From assembly GCA_947623455.1 (NCBI GenBank), contig OX392527.1:26838201-26902200 (forward strand): a DNA stretch of 64,000 nucleotides, given 5' to 3'. The notes beneath the pieces are model-generated. The model did no database searches, was not told the DNA's origin, and worked only from the letters and a program-made list of their open reading frames with translations. The DNA is from Mimachlamys varia (taxonomy: Eukaryota; Mollusca; Bivalvia; Pectinida; Pectinidae). Below, piece by piece: positions 10,237-21,788 of this stretch (positions are counted from its first letter, which is position 1; every line of letters begins with the position of its first letter). The position numbers were made by a program, and so were the translations under genes.

Positions 10237-10487
10237 TGTAGTATTCACAAATACATGTCATTGTATAAGTTACATGTGTATTATAGGAGTATTATAATTA
10301 ATAGTTAAAAGTAACGGTCAAGCATCCTTAATATCTTGTACCGGAAGTTATTGTCTGTATACATGTGATGATCATGCGCAGTGAAATAAATGGAGACCAT
10401 GCTTATGGAGACCTTGAATGGTGTTTGTGGTTTAATCAAGAGTTCAGAATAACAATCCTGAAGTCATCGGGTGATGACAACACTACA
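10237..10487 (+). repeat. 3' LTR, 251 bp
   Basis: TGTAGT...ACTACA, differing from the 5' LTR at four positions. AATAAA at 10385-10390 is the likely poly(A) signal of the element. Confidence 0.95.
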
Positions 10488-10492
10488 GTCAC
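10488..10492. repeat. Target-site duplication GTCAC (right)
   Basis: Matches 5518-5522 exactly. Confidence 0.9.
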
Positions 10493-10809
10493 AATAACAA
10501 ATGTTGTTTTAGTCTGAGGCACTGTGTGTTACATGTACAGCTGTATATGCGTATAGCAGCAATTGCCTCTTAGCATTGTGTCAATTGGAAAATACAATGC
10601 AAATGTAAATATACCGGTATGAAAATGTAAGTAACACCGTTCGATTCCTCTGTGAGAGGAAAACATTGCAGCATTGCAAAATTGAAAAAGCAAAATGGTT
10701 TTGTGTGGACGATGAAAAAAATAAACAGAACGATTTTCGACAACTTAAATAATATAACATTGTTTTGAAAACCTTAACGCAAGAGACTATTTGCACGCAA
10801 AAGGTACCT
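10493..10809. other. No gene seen
   Basis: Non-coding AT-rich DNA. The minus ORF at 10581-10847 has no recognisable domain. Confidence 0.4.
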
Positions 10810-11095
10810 AGAAACAAATCAGAGAATACCGAAGCATCATGAACCATAATCTGAACTCAAAATCGATTAAATTAGGGGCAAAATATGAAGAAAGGAAATA
10901 TTCACAAGGAGAACCTTGTAAAAGTACAAGAGAAAAAGACCAGGTATCCGGGGGAACTGAGTAAGCGTCTTCTGCTTCATCGAGGACACCCTCCATGTAA
11001 AATCTTGATCACATCAAAGTAAACATCAAATCATCAAAGTGAGAACCGAGTCATCATTCTAAATCACAACAAAGTAAACACGCTAATGAGAAATA
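10810..11095 (-). mobile_element. Penelope-like element 3' tail fragment
   Basis: On the minus strand it matches the tail at 20460-20790: GTCCTCGATGAAGCAGAAGA, CGCTTACTCAGTTCC, TTTTGCCCCTAATTTAATCG, TGAGTTCAGATTATGGTTC, and GGTATTCTCTGATTTGTTT. No RT sequence remains. The copy is more diverged than the one at 3181. Confidence 0.7.
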
Positions 11096-11599
11096 CTACA
11101 CAGTTGAGAAGCAAGATGATGGAACTCTGTAGTTTGCCTGAAGTAAACTAGCACCTGTCAATACTGTCGAACTATTTCACTCTTGCGGATTAATTGACCT
11201 ATTATCTACAACGAAAGTATCATGTTTGCTTTGACCTGTAATAGCGCCAAAAGACACATGCATATTGGCGAAAGCAAAAGTAAGCTCTGTTAGCTTTTAA
11301 ATGAGAATGGCGAGATAAAGGGTTACAAACAATTAAAGACACCGACCATTTTCAATCTTAATTATCAGAATGATTATTACAAAAAGAATAATATTTAATA
11401 GTGACTTTGCAGATTCTGGCAATAATTCATTCTAAGTAATTAAAATGTTTGTTAGTGTCTTAGGATGCCGACCGCCTTAATTGTTATTAGACCGGCACCT
11501 GATTGACGTGTCCAGAAGGTAGTAAATTAGATTGCTATTAAATAACGTTCTAGTGGGCAGCTGTGATGATGAGTGTAATTACAGAAGTGTCAGTTCCGG
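11096..11599. other. No gene seen
   Basis: AT-rich spacer before the 67-bp array; nothing recognisable. Confidence 0.4.
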
Positions 11600-12001
11600 T
11601 CATTTCAGCTTCGTATGGTGGGAGATCGGGGACATCAGTGTCCGACCTAGCCAGGAGAACTAACAGTCATTTCAGTCTCGTATAGTGGGAGATTGGGGCC
11701 AACCGTAGTCGAACAAGCCAGGAGAACTAACAGTCATTTCAGTCTCGTATAGTGGGAGATTGGGGCCAACCGTAGTCGAACAAGCCAGGAGAACTAACGG
11801 TCATTTCAGTCTCGTATAGTGGGAGATTGGGGCCATCAGTGGCCGACCTAGCCAGGAAAACTAACAATCATCTCAGTCTCGTATAGTGGGAGATTGGGGC
11901 CATCAGTGGCAGACCTAGCCAGGAAAACTAACAATCATCTCAGTCTCGTATAGTGGGAGATTGGGGCCATCAGTGGCAGACCTAGCCCTGAGAACTAACG
12001 G
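11600..12001. repeat. 67-bp tandem repeat, six copies
   Basis: The word TCATTTCAG (later TCATCTCAG) starts units at 11600, 11667, 11734, 11801, 11868 and 11935, an exact 67-bp period. Each unit carries TCGTATAGTGGGAGATTGGG and ends near GAACTAAC. The second and third units share the variant CGTAGTCGAACAAGCC, and the last two share CAGTGGCAGACC, so variants spread between neighbours. Confidence 0.95.
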
Positions 12002-13084
12002 AGTGAATACACTATAAGACCTTCAGGAGAGTTATGTCCTGCGGAAAACTACGGTTTGCCAAAGTATAAAGCAAAAGCAAATGAAAAATTTAAATAATAA
12101 GCGGAAGAATAGAATGAGGAACCAAGTCACCTTTCTCCGGGGTGTTATTTGGTTTATGAAATACGGGATGTAAATAATACTCAAACATATCGCTTATTTA
12201 GTATGGGCCCGTCTCTTAAAAAACTTCTTCTCTTTGGATCTTGTTGTCGCTCGGTATCGATTATCCGTTTGGTACTTTCGTTTTAAATGGTCTTTCATTA
12301 ATATATTTACGCTTTTTAAAGTACGATTAATTTTGCAAGAACTGATTTAAAGTCATTTGGTTCTGAACTTTTCCGATCACTCGATGTGACCTTTTGGAGT
12401 GTAATCAGTGGGCCCAGACAATCTTATCGGCCCCCTGTTTTTCTGAAGCAGTGAATTGACTTTGGTGAACCAGACAATGTGAAAAAACAGCGGCATTCTA
12501 AGTTAGATTCACTTTTCTAGTCAGTAAAATCTACCTGTCCATTTGAAACGTCAATTGCCTGAAATAAAAAATGAAAACGAAACACGCGTCAAAGTCTCTT
12601 GACTCTAATGTCCAAACCACAAAGTGTATTCTACATGACAGAAATGAAATGAAGTTGGATCTGTAGACAAGGCTAGGGTTGTTTTGTTTGGTTCGTATTC
12701 ATCCCCAACGGCTACATATTCGTATACAGGTATTGTCATTTGATGCCGTACCAGATTTTAGTTTGGACAATTTTTTTATCAGTTTGGAAATCATTTTATC
12801 AACTTTTTTTATAATATTGTCTTTTATTCTACGAAAACGAACAAAAAATGTTTGTTCTTTAATTATGAAAACTTTCTTTTCCGTTAAAGGCGAACGGCAA
12901 ATAGCATAAGGATTAACATTGCACTGGGGCATATTTTGTGACAGCCGATTTATTTTTCAAAAAATCATCGGTCATCGGTCGTATATACCTTCCAGAGCCT
13001 AAAGTAATAAAGTTAATACAACACAGTTCAGTTGCCCTCCTCAATCTTTAGTCGATTCTAACCAACTCAGATGGTTAACTCCTA
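12002..13084. other. No gene seen
   Basis: Non-coding. Opposed ORFs at 12679-12909 (plus) and 12699-12932 (minus) overlap almost fully and have no domain. Confidence 0.4.
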
Positions 13085-13205
13085 AGAAGTATGATGGGAG
13101 GATGTATTTTAATTTCCTACCGCAAACTTTTCCTTTCTTGATAGTAACATCCATGTTTCCCTTTCCTCGACATTCAGGAGCTTCCTCCGAATATAATGAC
13201 ATTCT
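13085..13205 (+). mobile_element. Diverged Penelope-like RT C-terminal fragment
   Basis: Contains TTTCCTTTCTTGATAGTAAC, shared with the RT relic at 20225, preceded by a diverged form of the NFP coding region. After it, the wording resembles the CSEYRD region (GCTTCCTCCGAATATAATGA). Short and decayed. Confidence 0.5.
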
Positions 13206-13429
13206 ACCTACAATGTACATTATGTACAATCTATATATCGACTGCTGACTGACTAAAATAATTCCCATATTTACAAAATGGTCATCTTTATGACCCACAA
13301 GGAAACTATTCTACAAGTGTATTTATTTGTATGTTGTTGGTAAAAAAAATTATTGTTATTATTGTGTCCTATATGAGCCTTGTGGTAATCATTTTGATTG
13401 ACTCAGTCGAGCATTTGATTTGGTTTTGT
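13206..13429. other. No gene seen
   Basis: Short AT-rich spacer between the Penelope fragment and the TTAA MITE. Confidence 0.4.
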
Positions 13430-13433
13430 TTAA

Positions 13434-13819
13434 AGGCCCAATATACGTAACTTCAGGGAAATTTTCGTGATTCTCAAAAATTCTGAAAAAAAATCCAGTT
13501 GATAACCATGCAAAAATAAGCCTAAAACGAAGTAAACCTGAGCGGTAACTAACAAGAAACTCTTGACAAAAAAAATCCAAAGAATTGAAAATAATTCAGG
13601 TGGGGCCCACTTCAACAACAAACCGAAGGTAGAAGACGGTTCGAAATGCACGCGTGTTTACAAATAGCGTGTTTCAACTGCTGCTGTACCGATAACCGCG
13701 AAAGAACTCGTCTTGAATATTGCTGATATCAGTTAATCTTAACTAAATCTATAAATATAATAAGTTATTAGGCTAGATTTTTGCTTCAAGTTTTGCCGAA
13801 AGTTACGTATATTGGGCCT
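13434..13819. mobile_element. 386-bp MITE with TTAA target duplications
   Basis: Terminal inverted repeats: AGGCCCAATATACGTAACTT at the left is matched by AAGTTACGTATATTGGGCCT at the right, 20 of 20 positions. Both ends are flanked by TTAA (13430-13433 and 13820-13823). TTAA duplication is characteristic of piggyBac-type transposition, but the AGGCCC termini are not the usual piggyBac ones, so the family is open. The short ORFs inside have no transposase domain. Confidence 0.85.
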
Positions 13820-13888
13820 TTAATTATTGTTTACGTCCTTATAATTTAATCTTGTTTGAAACAAGCTTTTTCATTGGTTTAAAAATTA

Positions 13889-14164
13889 TATTATCAGCCC
13901 ATAACGTAAAAATTGACGTCGCCGTTCATAACGTCGCTTTTGATTGGCTGATGCAGCAGCGTATCAATTTGTAAGAGAAAAGAGTCCATCGATAAAGTGA
14001 ATTTCGCAGGGTATAGATTAAATTATAAGGATTAACTTGAATTCATTTTTTATGTTTTGGAGTGTACTCTCTACATAAACCGCTTCACGGTTTATTTAGA
14101 GTACACTCCGTTTTTTGTGTTATACCCCCAAAACATAAAAAATAAATTCAAGTTGATCCTTAAT
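13889..14164. repeat. Palindromic dispersed repeat, copy 2
   Basis: Second copy of the repeat at 1141-1420. Here an outer inverted repeat is present too: AAGGATTAACTTGAATTCAT at about 14028 pairs with the reverse complement of the end near 14162 (about 32 bp, few mismatches). Nested inside is the AGTGTACTCT/AGAGTACACT hairpin with ATAAACCG-CTTCA-CGGTTTAT. This looks like a fold-back element inserted in, or forming part of, a larger dispersed unit. Confidence 0.75.
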
Positions 14165-16280
14165 TAACACCTTTGGTCATTTAAGGACGTGTCCAATTTT
14201 GGTGGTGGGGGAAAGCCAGAATTCTAGGAGAAAAACACTGAACCACGATCAGTACCTGACAATTGGTCTACGTACACCAAGAACCCGCGACCCAATGGAG
14301 GGCTTTTGGTAGTATGATGTCAGATACCTTAATCAATTTGCCATCTATGAACATGTCCAATATGGTTATTTTATATTTCTCCAATGGCGTTTCACTTAGA
14401 ACTAGCCGTTTGAAACTAAATATACATGTAATTTGTTTTTTTTCACACTACTCACTTGTGTATATTAGCAATATAGAGGTCTTGCTGAGAACCATGGCTT
14501 TTGAAAATGTCACAATCGTAAGTGATTTGCACAAAGACTTTTTATCATTTTTAGTTCTAAAACGTAGGAAGCGCGTGGCACCACTCCTAATACTTAAGCT
14601 GGAAATGAAGGTAGCTTGTTTGTTAATGTTACCTGCTGTTGAAAATAATCGTGTATCGAAATTTGGTTATATGTTAGATTCCTGAAAAATTCGTTTTCTT
14701 ATCTTTCCATTGTGTGATAACTTAAGTATATACAAATATCACCATGTATAATTGTTTAATATCTAAAACTCGTGTAGAGTGTTATCTGACTCTCGCCTGC
14801 TCGAAAGGACGCAGCACCATGCCACAATAGTTGGTTTTTATGACGCATATAAAGAAGTTCAATAAGTAAAGTTACATATAAACTACTTCACACAACTTAC
14901 TTTCTTAGCTTACTGGGGGCTTTAGATGACCACTGTCCGGCCTGGTCACTTTTATAATTAGTGGTGGGCGCTAGAGAAGATATAAAGACGTTCAAGTTTA
15001 CGATACTTCTACAGTAAGGGAGAGATACACAAAATGTATAAGGATATCATTTCGGTATATACACTAGACTATAGCCATATTTAATAGCAATGTCTTAGGA
15101 TTCAACCGCATTGCTGTCTGCATAGTGGCAAATATCTTTAACACTTCCGGTAACAATCATACGTAATTTAATATTGCCATAAAAACATTGTTGTATTGTT
15201 CCATATCGAATTAAACCTTTCTAAGATTCCAGGTCTCGGTGTCTGCGTTGTTCACACAATTACCGAACGGCTGCTGCTTATTGTAATTTAATTTTGGTCG
15301 GACGTCGGAGACGTCCATTAATCTTACTTAAAGGACCATACTGTCGAACCTTTGGTTAATGGGTCCCCGTATCGCCTCGTAAATAAGACGCATCGCCCAG
15401 TTGCATCACAAATAAACCGACTTCCACTGGCTTAAGATCAACGCCGCCATCGATACTGTTGTTGTTGTTTCTGCGGTTTGACAGTAACCGATAGTTTCTT
15501 TACTGGTGCTGCAACCTTTCGCAATATATAAAGCGCAAGGGTCACAATCCTATAGTAACATGAACAGCTCAAGGGCAAAATTGGACTAATTTTCTCGAGG
15601 GTAAATGGACGCTATACCAGAAGTCAACACGAGGTGATTATTATTCATGTTTATCGCGCAGTAATACCATTTCCCCTAATTCTTCATCGCCGGAAATTGA
15701 CTTGTTCGCCGTTGTGTAGAATGCTTATCATGGCGAAAGAGTCAAGTCAAATATTAGCATGCAGGCAATTTTTATTTTTTCTCAATTACCTTTTAAAGTC
15801 GCCATCAACTTTGGAAGCTAATCAGTAGCAATCAATTTTGGAAGTGACGGTGGAGACCCACCTGCGTAAACAAAACGTGCATGCAACGTGTAAACAAAAG
15901 GCGCAGTTAGCTGGCGAATCTGAAAATTGAGGCCGGAACATATCCCGTCATTTGTGTCAAATATACGCTCTTCAATATTTGAAGTACCAATAAATACCCA
16001 CATAAGAAGCCAATGTAGCCGTTTTGGCTTCAGGCGTTGTCTGATAACACGGATATAAGTTCATTATTAATGGGGAAACGTAACCTCGGAATACTCACTA
16101 GAATGCTAAAAACTATCTAATAATTATATTCCTTGACATACTTAAACATCTCATATACAGCATCGAGTTTAATATGGCAAACGCCATCAAAGTACGGTAA
16201 ACATAGCACATATAATTAAGCCGTTAAGAGTTGATATATTTGTAAAGGGAAAAAGTACGAATATTTTGACGTATATTTAA
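14165..16280. other. No gene seen
   Basis: Two kilobases of non-coding DNA. The 140-codon ORF at 14263-14685 has no recognisable domain and no convincing splice sites. I see no SINE, LINE or tandem repeat. Confidence 0.4.
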
Positions 16281-16518
16281 GGATAAACTTTCTATATTGT
16301 TAAGGTTATCGGGGGATAACTACAATGGAACACGGATAAATTCAATAACCGACGAAGACGGATATGTATAATTTACCCGTCTTCCATTGTAGTTACATGT
16401 ATAACACGTGTAAATTGTAGTTATAACACGGGTAGATTCAATAACCGGTTATGTATAATTTACCCGTGTTCCATTGGAGTTATCCCCCAATAACCTAAAC
16501 AAAATAGAAAGTTTATCC
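16281..16518. mobile_element. Fold-back MITE with ~55-bp terminal inverted repeats
   Basis: GGATAAACTTTCTATATTGT at the left end pairs with the reverse complement of the right end GTTTATCC, and complementarity continues inward about 55 bp with few mismatches (GGGGGATAACT, CAATGGAACACGG). The 130-bp centre holds further related blocks (AATTTACCCG twice, ATTCAATAACCG twice). No ORF. Flanks are AT-rich and the target duplication is unclear. Confidence 0.8.
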
Positions 16519-16664
16519 TAATATTTACAGTATCTTTCTGTGAAATGTTCGTAACTATTTTGTTCATTATAGTCTCATCTTCGGACACAGATTTCATTTC
16601 AAAACAAATAAACGAGAGAATGGTTCAATAAATGTAACAGCATGAAATTAGCAGAAATCGTTGT

Positions 16665-16760
16665 TAGCTCCGCCCACGTTTATTGTTGGTGACGACACAC
16701 AATTGTGTTTCAAACTGGAGAATTTGCATAGCTCCGCCCACATGTATTATTGTCGACGTC
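16665..16760. repeat. Short diverged direct repeat with CCGCCC
   Basis: TAGCTCCGCCCAC occurs at 16665 and 16729, a 64-bp spacing, with similar following bases. It is probably a decayed two-copy tandem repeat; CCGCCC resembles an Sp1-type box, but no gene follows that I can support. Confidence 0.4.
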
Positions 16761-17459
16761 ATAGAAATTTGGCATGTGCTTGAGTACAGTTATCAGCTGA
16801 TAATGATAGTCGGTTGAACAATGGTTATCGAGTGAATGTCAGTGTAGACTGTAAATATATATGAATATACTTAACGGGGGGAGAGGCTTTTGTCTTGTCT
16901 TCATACAAGCATGTCCTTTTTCGTTTTAGTTACATCAAGTGTGTGCTATTAATATCTTTAAAACTGAGGTTCTTTATGTATCCATATAAAGTGAAGTACT
17001 TGCGTACATACATGTATAAATATATATACGTGAAATGGACATTGTGCCTTACATATTGTTATAATTATGTACCTTAACTTATCAGATACTGTAAACAAAA
17101 TTATTTTCGCGGCGACTTAATTACGCGTTTCACATGAAACGACTATTTCCTATGTACACGGTACAGTACAGTACAATATTCCTACAGTTGACATACCTCT
17201 AGATCTGATTGGCACTATTTCGCGGCGATTATTTTTCGCGAATTTTAATCACTCGCGAAATTTAATCGCTCGTAAAAAAATGGTATAGAGTATCGGATTA
17301 GTCAAGGTACATATACAATGTAACAATATGTAAGGCACAAAGGCCGGTACACGTATATATTTATTTGAAAAGTGAGATAAAACACACATTTATAACTTTT
17401 GTTATCTCAGTGAAGTTCATTATGCACTCTGTGTATTAGCAATGGAAATTTACATGTCT
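16761..17459. other. No gene seen
   Basis: AT-rich. Contains a clustered TCGCG-rich stretch near 17220-17275 (TTTTCGCGAATTTTAA, CACTCGCGAAATTTAATC) that is locally palindromic. No gene. Confidence 0.4.
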
Positions 17460-18030
17460 CTCAAATATTTGGCTTATGATCAAGGCTAGTGCTTCCTTAT
17501 GGTCAAGGCTAGTGCTTCCTTACTGAAAGGTACTGCGTGTGATTGCTATTCAGGTTTAAAGGTCAAAGATCAATGTTCGAACCAGGGTCATCGTGCGATA
17601 ACTTGAGTTCTTGGGCCTAACAAAATAAGAGAATACCGAAGCGGTACAAACAATGTTTCTTTACTTAAAGTCATTGCTTCCAATGGCTCTTCAGGTCTGA
17701 AAGTGAAAGATTTAAATGTTCCTTGTACTATCAATAGAACCAATGTCCAAACTGGAGTTTCCGTATGATAACTTCCCTTAGGCCTATCAAACCCGGACTG
17801 TATACATGTCTCATCACTAAAAGTCAGTGTTATGGGGTGCTCTTCAGGTCTGAAGCTCACATTTAAATAGAATTAGTAAATAGTTCTTTGAACAAGGGTT
17901 TCCGTGATATAACAGTTCCTGTGAGTACATTAAAGTATAACTTCATAAAGTGTTTTCTTACTGAAAGTTCTTGCTTATTGGAGTTTCTATTCTGGTCTTT
18001 ATCCATAGATTAAGGTCAATGTAACCATAA
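17460..18030. repeat. Degenerate ~150-bp tandem repeat
   Basis: Similar blocks recur in the same order: GGTTTCCGT or GTTTCCGTATGATAACTTC, GGCCTATCAAA, TCTTTACTTAAAGTCATTGC or TCATCACTAAAAGTCAGTG, GCTCTTCAGGTCTGAA, and AGGTCAATGT. Three to four units can be followed with many indels. The minus ORF at 17588-17860 is this repeat read through and shows the same repetition (FRPEE twice), so it is not treated as a gene. Confidence 0.6.
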
Positions 18031-20224
18031 ATGAAACTGAAGTCCAAACAAGATTTTTTTTGGAAGATAGCCTGGATTCCTTTGAGCCTCGATGATTCCG
18101 TCTCACCATCATATGTCTATTTATTGCAAACATACGATACATCCACTTCTGGGCGATTATTGTGTTACATATACAAATGTACCCGATTTGTGTTAATAAC
18201 TGACCCTCACTGTGGTGTCCATCGGTGGAAATCAGCGTGTTTTTGGATTGATTTCCGTTTTTTGGATTGATTTCCGGGTCCAGTTATACTGACCTACACC
18301 TTAACGTTCGGAATTTTAATATCACTGCAAAAGTGCATGTAGAACCTAACAGCCGCAACCTATACCTTCTAAGGTACCAAGTACTTCACAAAATTATCAT
18401 TGTTAAAGTTCAAACTTATATACCAATAACCTGCTTCTAAACGTGAAATATAATTATAAACAAACCAGTTCACAAGGTATTAAACTTTTATTGTTAATAG
18501 TAGATCCAAAATAGGAACAGGAAATATACCACAGGAATCAGGGGGATGTGATCCTCGTTTTGTTGTCTGATGTCGTGTACAAAAAAAAATGTACATGAAG
18601 GTATGCCACAAACCACAACCAAACATTGTATATCATCGCAGACATCAGGACCTAACTACCCAGTTCACTCTACGTAGTGGTAGTGGTGTGTAACCTTAAA
18701 TTGTGTCATCTTGATTATGTCCCTTCAATTATGTAATCTTCAATCAAGGAGGTAATAAAATGAGTCGTACTGGTCAGGCCACGTGTCGCGGCGTGTTGTT
18801 TGTTAAAAACAAACATTAAATCACTATTTAAAGTGATAACAACACATTCTGTCATCACAGCGAAGTTTGGATATTGTCAATAAGGTGAAAAGTACAACCT
18901 CATAGGCAGAAGTAAAAATTCGAGGGCAACATTCTTGATAGTATATCTGTGTGACCGAATGTCTTTTATCATAATTCACATCATTAAATTCTGTCCTTGC
19001 TTTTCGCCATATCTTCAGTCATCTATAACCTGTATGGTAATCAGCAACGTCCGTTGGATATCTCGCTGATGTAAGTGTCTCATCTAAACCGTTATGCGTG
19101 AAATTGCTCAGAGACATACTGAGGAAACGCACTAACAATCTAATTAATCGTCCAGCTGTAGGACAAAGGAACTGTTTGCAGGCTGATATCTTAAACTTGA
19201 TACACGAATGTTTATTAAATTGGCTTCATAAAGCATTTTCAACAAACATACCCTTGTCACCTTTCCGTCAATTTCACAGTTTATCGAAAACAACAGTAGA
19301 CAGCACAAGTACTTTTTGAATTTAAATATCTTGTGATACCATCAATATTATTCACGTATATTAAAATTAAGTTTCTGTGGGACATCCTCATGGAAGTTAA
19401 ATCCGAGTATGGATTAAAGTGCTTCATTTCACTTAATGATACTATAACATTTCAATAAATGCGTTTCAAATCTAAACCACAAAGTGGTAATCGTTTATGG
19501 GAAGGTATCTTGATCATTCAAAATTTGATATATTGATGTAAAAAGGGCGTATTAAATGAAATCGGTATACATTGGGAACATCCGCATAGTATTGGATACA
19601 GTAGTGAAAGAGCCGAGACTGTAAATTTGGATCACGGTAAACTTATACATACGCTGACAATCAAACTTGAGAGCGGTACGACTGACCCTGTGATCTATAA
19701 ATATCTATAAATCTGATTACTTTTTGTGGAATCACCCTGGCCATTTGTAGCTCAACAGTGGCAGACGGAAGCAAATCAACGACCAGTGCTGAAACTCATT
19801 ATTTCAAACAGTCCATGAGTCAAAACATACCTCCGCGTTCAGTTGTATCAGCTGTATGGCGCAGTGTGGCGTTCAATCCAATACCATTACCAGTCAAGAT
19901 CAATCTGGCCAGCTTTACACGGTCCTTACGAGGTACGACATGTTTCCTACACAGTGATCCCAATAATACCGGCGACGACATGGGTTGTCAGTGCGATCTC
20001 CCAGAGAATGAGATTTTAAACGTTGTTTACTCGGCATGTCGACCATCCTTCTACCAAACGTCGCTATAGATATGGAATGTTTAACGATTCCATACATAAA
20101 AGCTCGTTTTTTTACCTGATTTGTTGGAACGAAAACTCGAAATAGTCTTGTCCCAGAAAAAAAATGAGATGCTATTAAGGAATACTTTACTCGGTGTAAA
20201 AAGTAATACCATAACCAGCTTCAA
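18031..20224. other. No gene seen
   Basis: Non-coding. A small duplication TTTTTGGATTGATTTCCG occurs twice near 18240-18275. ORFs at 19098-19319 and 19758-20069 have no recognisable domain. Confidence 0.4.
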
Positions 20225-20800
20225 ATCGTTATAATTTCAATTTTGATAAACGTGACGATTTTGATTTTCCGATCGTGAACTTTCCCTTTCTTGATAGTAA
20301 CATCCCTGCTTCTCCATCCTATGGTGTTTACATGTCGCAGTTGATTCGTTATTCTAGGGCTTGCTCTGAATATCGAGATTTTCATGATAGAATAAACTTA
20401 CGGCACAGGGATTCGAGAGATGCAGGTTGATGAAGACTATGGGCAAGTTTTATTGTCGCCATCTTGATCTCATCTAGAAATATTCTGTATCTTTGTGTGA
20501 TATGAAGATGGACGTTTTTGAGTTTGCTTGTTAGTGTGGTTACTTGTTGTGATGACTCGGTTCTCATTTTGAGGATTGATGCTTACTTGGATGTGACCAA
20601 GATTTCGTGGCGGGTGTCGTCGATGAAGCAGCAGACGCTTACTCTTCCGGAACACCTGATCTTATTCTCTTGTGCTTTTACGAGATTCTCCATGTAAATC
20701 TTTCCTTTGTTCCTATTTTGCCCCTAGTTTAATCGATTTTGAGTTCGGATTATGGTTTTGTTGACGCTTTGGTATTCTCTGATTTTTTTTTCACGTTTCC
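20225..20800 (+). mobile_element. Penelope-like element: RT C-terminal part plus 3' tail
   Basis: 20245-20400 encodes KRDDFDFPIVNFPFL and then GVYMSQLIRYSRACSEYRDF, the well-conserved C-terminal RT segment also found at 62185. A frame change follows at the LRHRDSRDAG stretch. The 3' tail runs from 20500 to 20790, with GATGTGACCAAGATT, GTGTCGTCGATGAAGCAG, TTGCCCCTAGTTTAATCG and GGTATTCTCTGATTTTTTT. It is a 5'-truncated, decayed insertion without the catalytic YIDD part. Confidence 0.8.
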
Positions 20801-21763
20801 ATTCGAGGATAAAATCATAAAATTATAGTCGTCATTTATACGCGCTTAAGAATAGAAAAAAACCAGTTTCTTCCATGATAAGTGTTGATCGTGCCTTTTA
20901 TGATCTTTAAAAAAACAACACTCTTTCCTTGATATGAGAGACATGACAAGTACCATGTTCATTGTTGGGAAAGGGCGCGCTATTCTGGCATGGTATTCGT
21001 ATGTTCAATGGTACCTTTTGCTTTCTGCAGTTCCTTGCTTCTTGTTTCAATAGTTTTCAATAGAAATCCAATTTCGTCCCAGGCGACTTGATAGTGCCAT
21101 TCTCTAGAACGACGTACCGTGGAAGGTAAGTAAGAATCTGTTCCTATATTTGTGTACGTGCTAGCTGCACTAACAAGTGTAGCCGCTCTACTTTCTTCAT
21201 GTCGTTTCTGGTCAGCACAAAACTTCACATGTGTGAGCTCATGTTTCGAACTCTTCTGGTCAAATTTAGTTCCGTGCTATTACATTTTTACTACAAAGAT
21301 AATTCGATACTTTTGACGTTACTGCTATACAGACTGTTTACGTTTCTTTTCCGCTTGCAGCACCAGTTGTTGACCGACTTTGTGCTTCGAACTTCCGCCA
21401 TAAAAACAAAATATCATTTCTAATGTTAAATCGGTCCTGGGCTGATCGTGAATTGATGTATGAACTTGACCAGCACAAAAAAGGCCAAATTTATTCTTAA
21501 CAAACAAATCACACTCGTCACCAGCCCAGGACTCCACAAGACAAAAGGAAACCACGATGATAGATCTAAGAAAAACGTAACATTAACAGTACAAAGAGAT
21601 AACAAAATATCTTGGTCCGGGAGTCAAAGACTTCTTACTGAAAAATACAAACTTTTCAGGAGAAGGAAAACACTGTTACATGTACCTGACCTTAATACGC
21701 CGTTTCCGAGATACAACTTTCAGAAATAAATGTCAAGTAATTTGGCAGCAACGTGGAACATTC
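20801..21763. other. No gene seen
   Basis: Non-coding spacer before the satellite. ORFs at 20980-21228 (minus), 21325-21555 (minus) and 21460-21729 (plus) have no recognisable domain. Confidence 0.4.
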
Positions 21764-21788
21764 GGGGGAGGGGGGGGGGGGGGGGGGG
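21764..21788 (+). repeat. Poly-G tract
   Basis: GGGGGA followed by 19 uninterrupted G. It marks the left edge of the satellite block. Such tracts can form G-quadruplexes and are prone to assembly error. Confidence 0.9.

Larger units (their letters stand above)
5523..10487 (+). mobile_element. Ty3/gypsy LTR retrotransposon (Mag-like), complete but defective
   Basis: The element is 4965 bp: LTR, primer binding site, gag, protease, RT, RNase H, integrase, polypurine tract, LTR, with a 5-bp target duplication. The two 251-bp LTRs differ at only four positions, so insertion is fairly recent. Even so the coding region is broken by two in-frame stops (6523, 6823) and about four single-base frameshifts (near 6975, 8775, 8890, 9000). 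Two of these sit in homopolymers, so some may be assembly errors. There is no envelope ORF. The Mag-like assignment rests on overall RT/integrase wording and the absence of a chromodomain; it is recognition, not a tree. Confidence 0.95.

Noticed and set aside
5523..10487. Endogenous retrovirus with envelope
   Set aside because: No envelope ORF between integrase and the polypurine tract; the layout is that of a plain Ty3/gypsy retrotransposon.
14263..14685. 140-codon ORF
   Set aside because: No domain, no supporting splice sites and an amino acid mix typical of AT-rich noise.
17588..17860. 90-codon minus-strand protein with FRPEE repeats
   Set aside because: It coincides with a degenerate ~150-bp tandem repeat and shows the repeat period; no domain.
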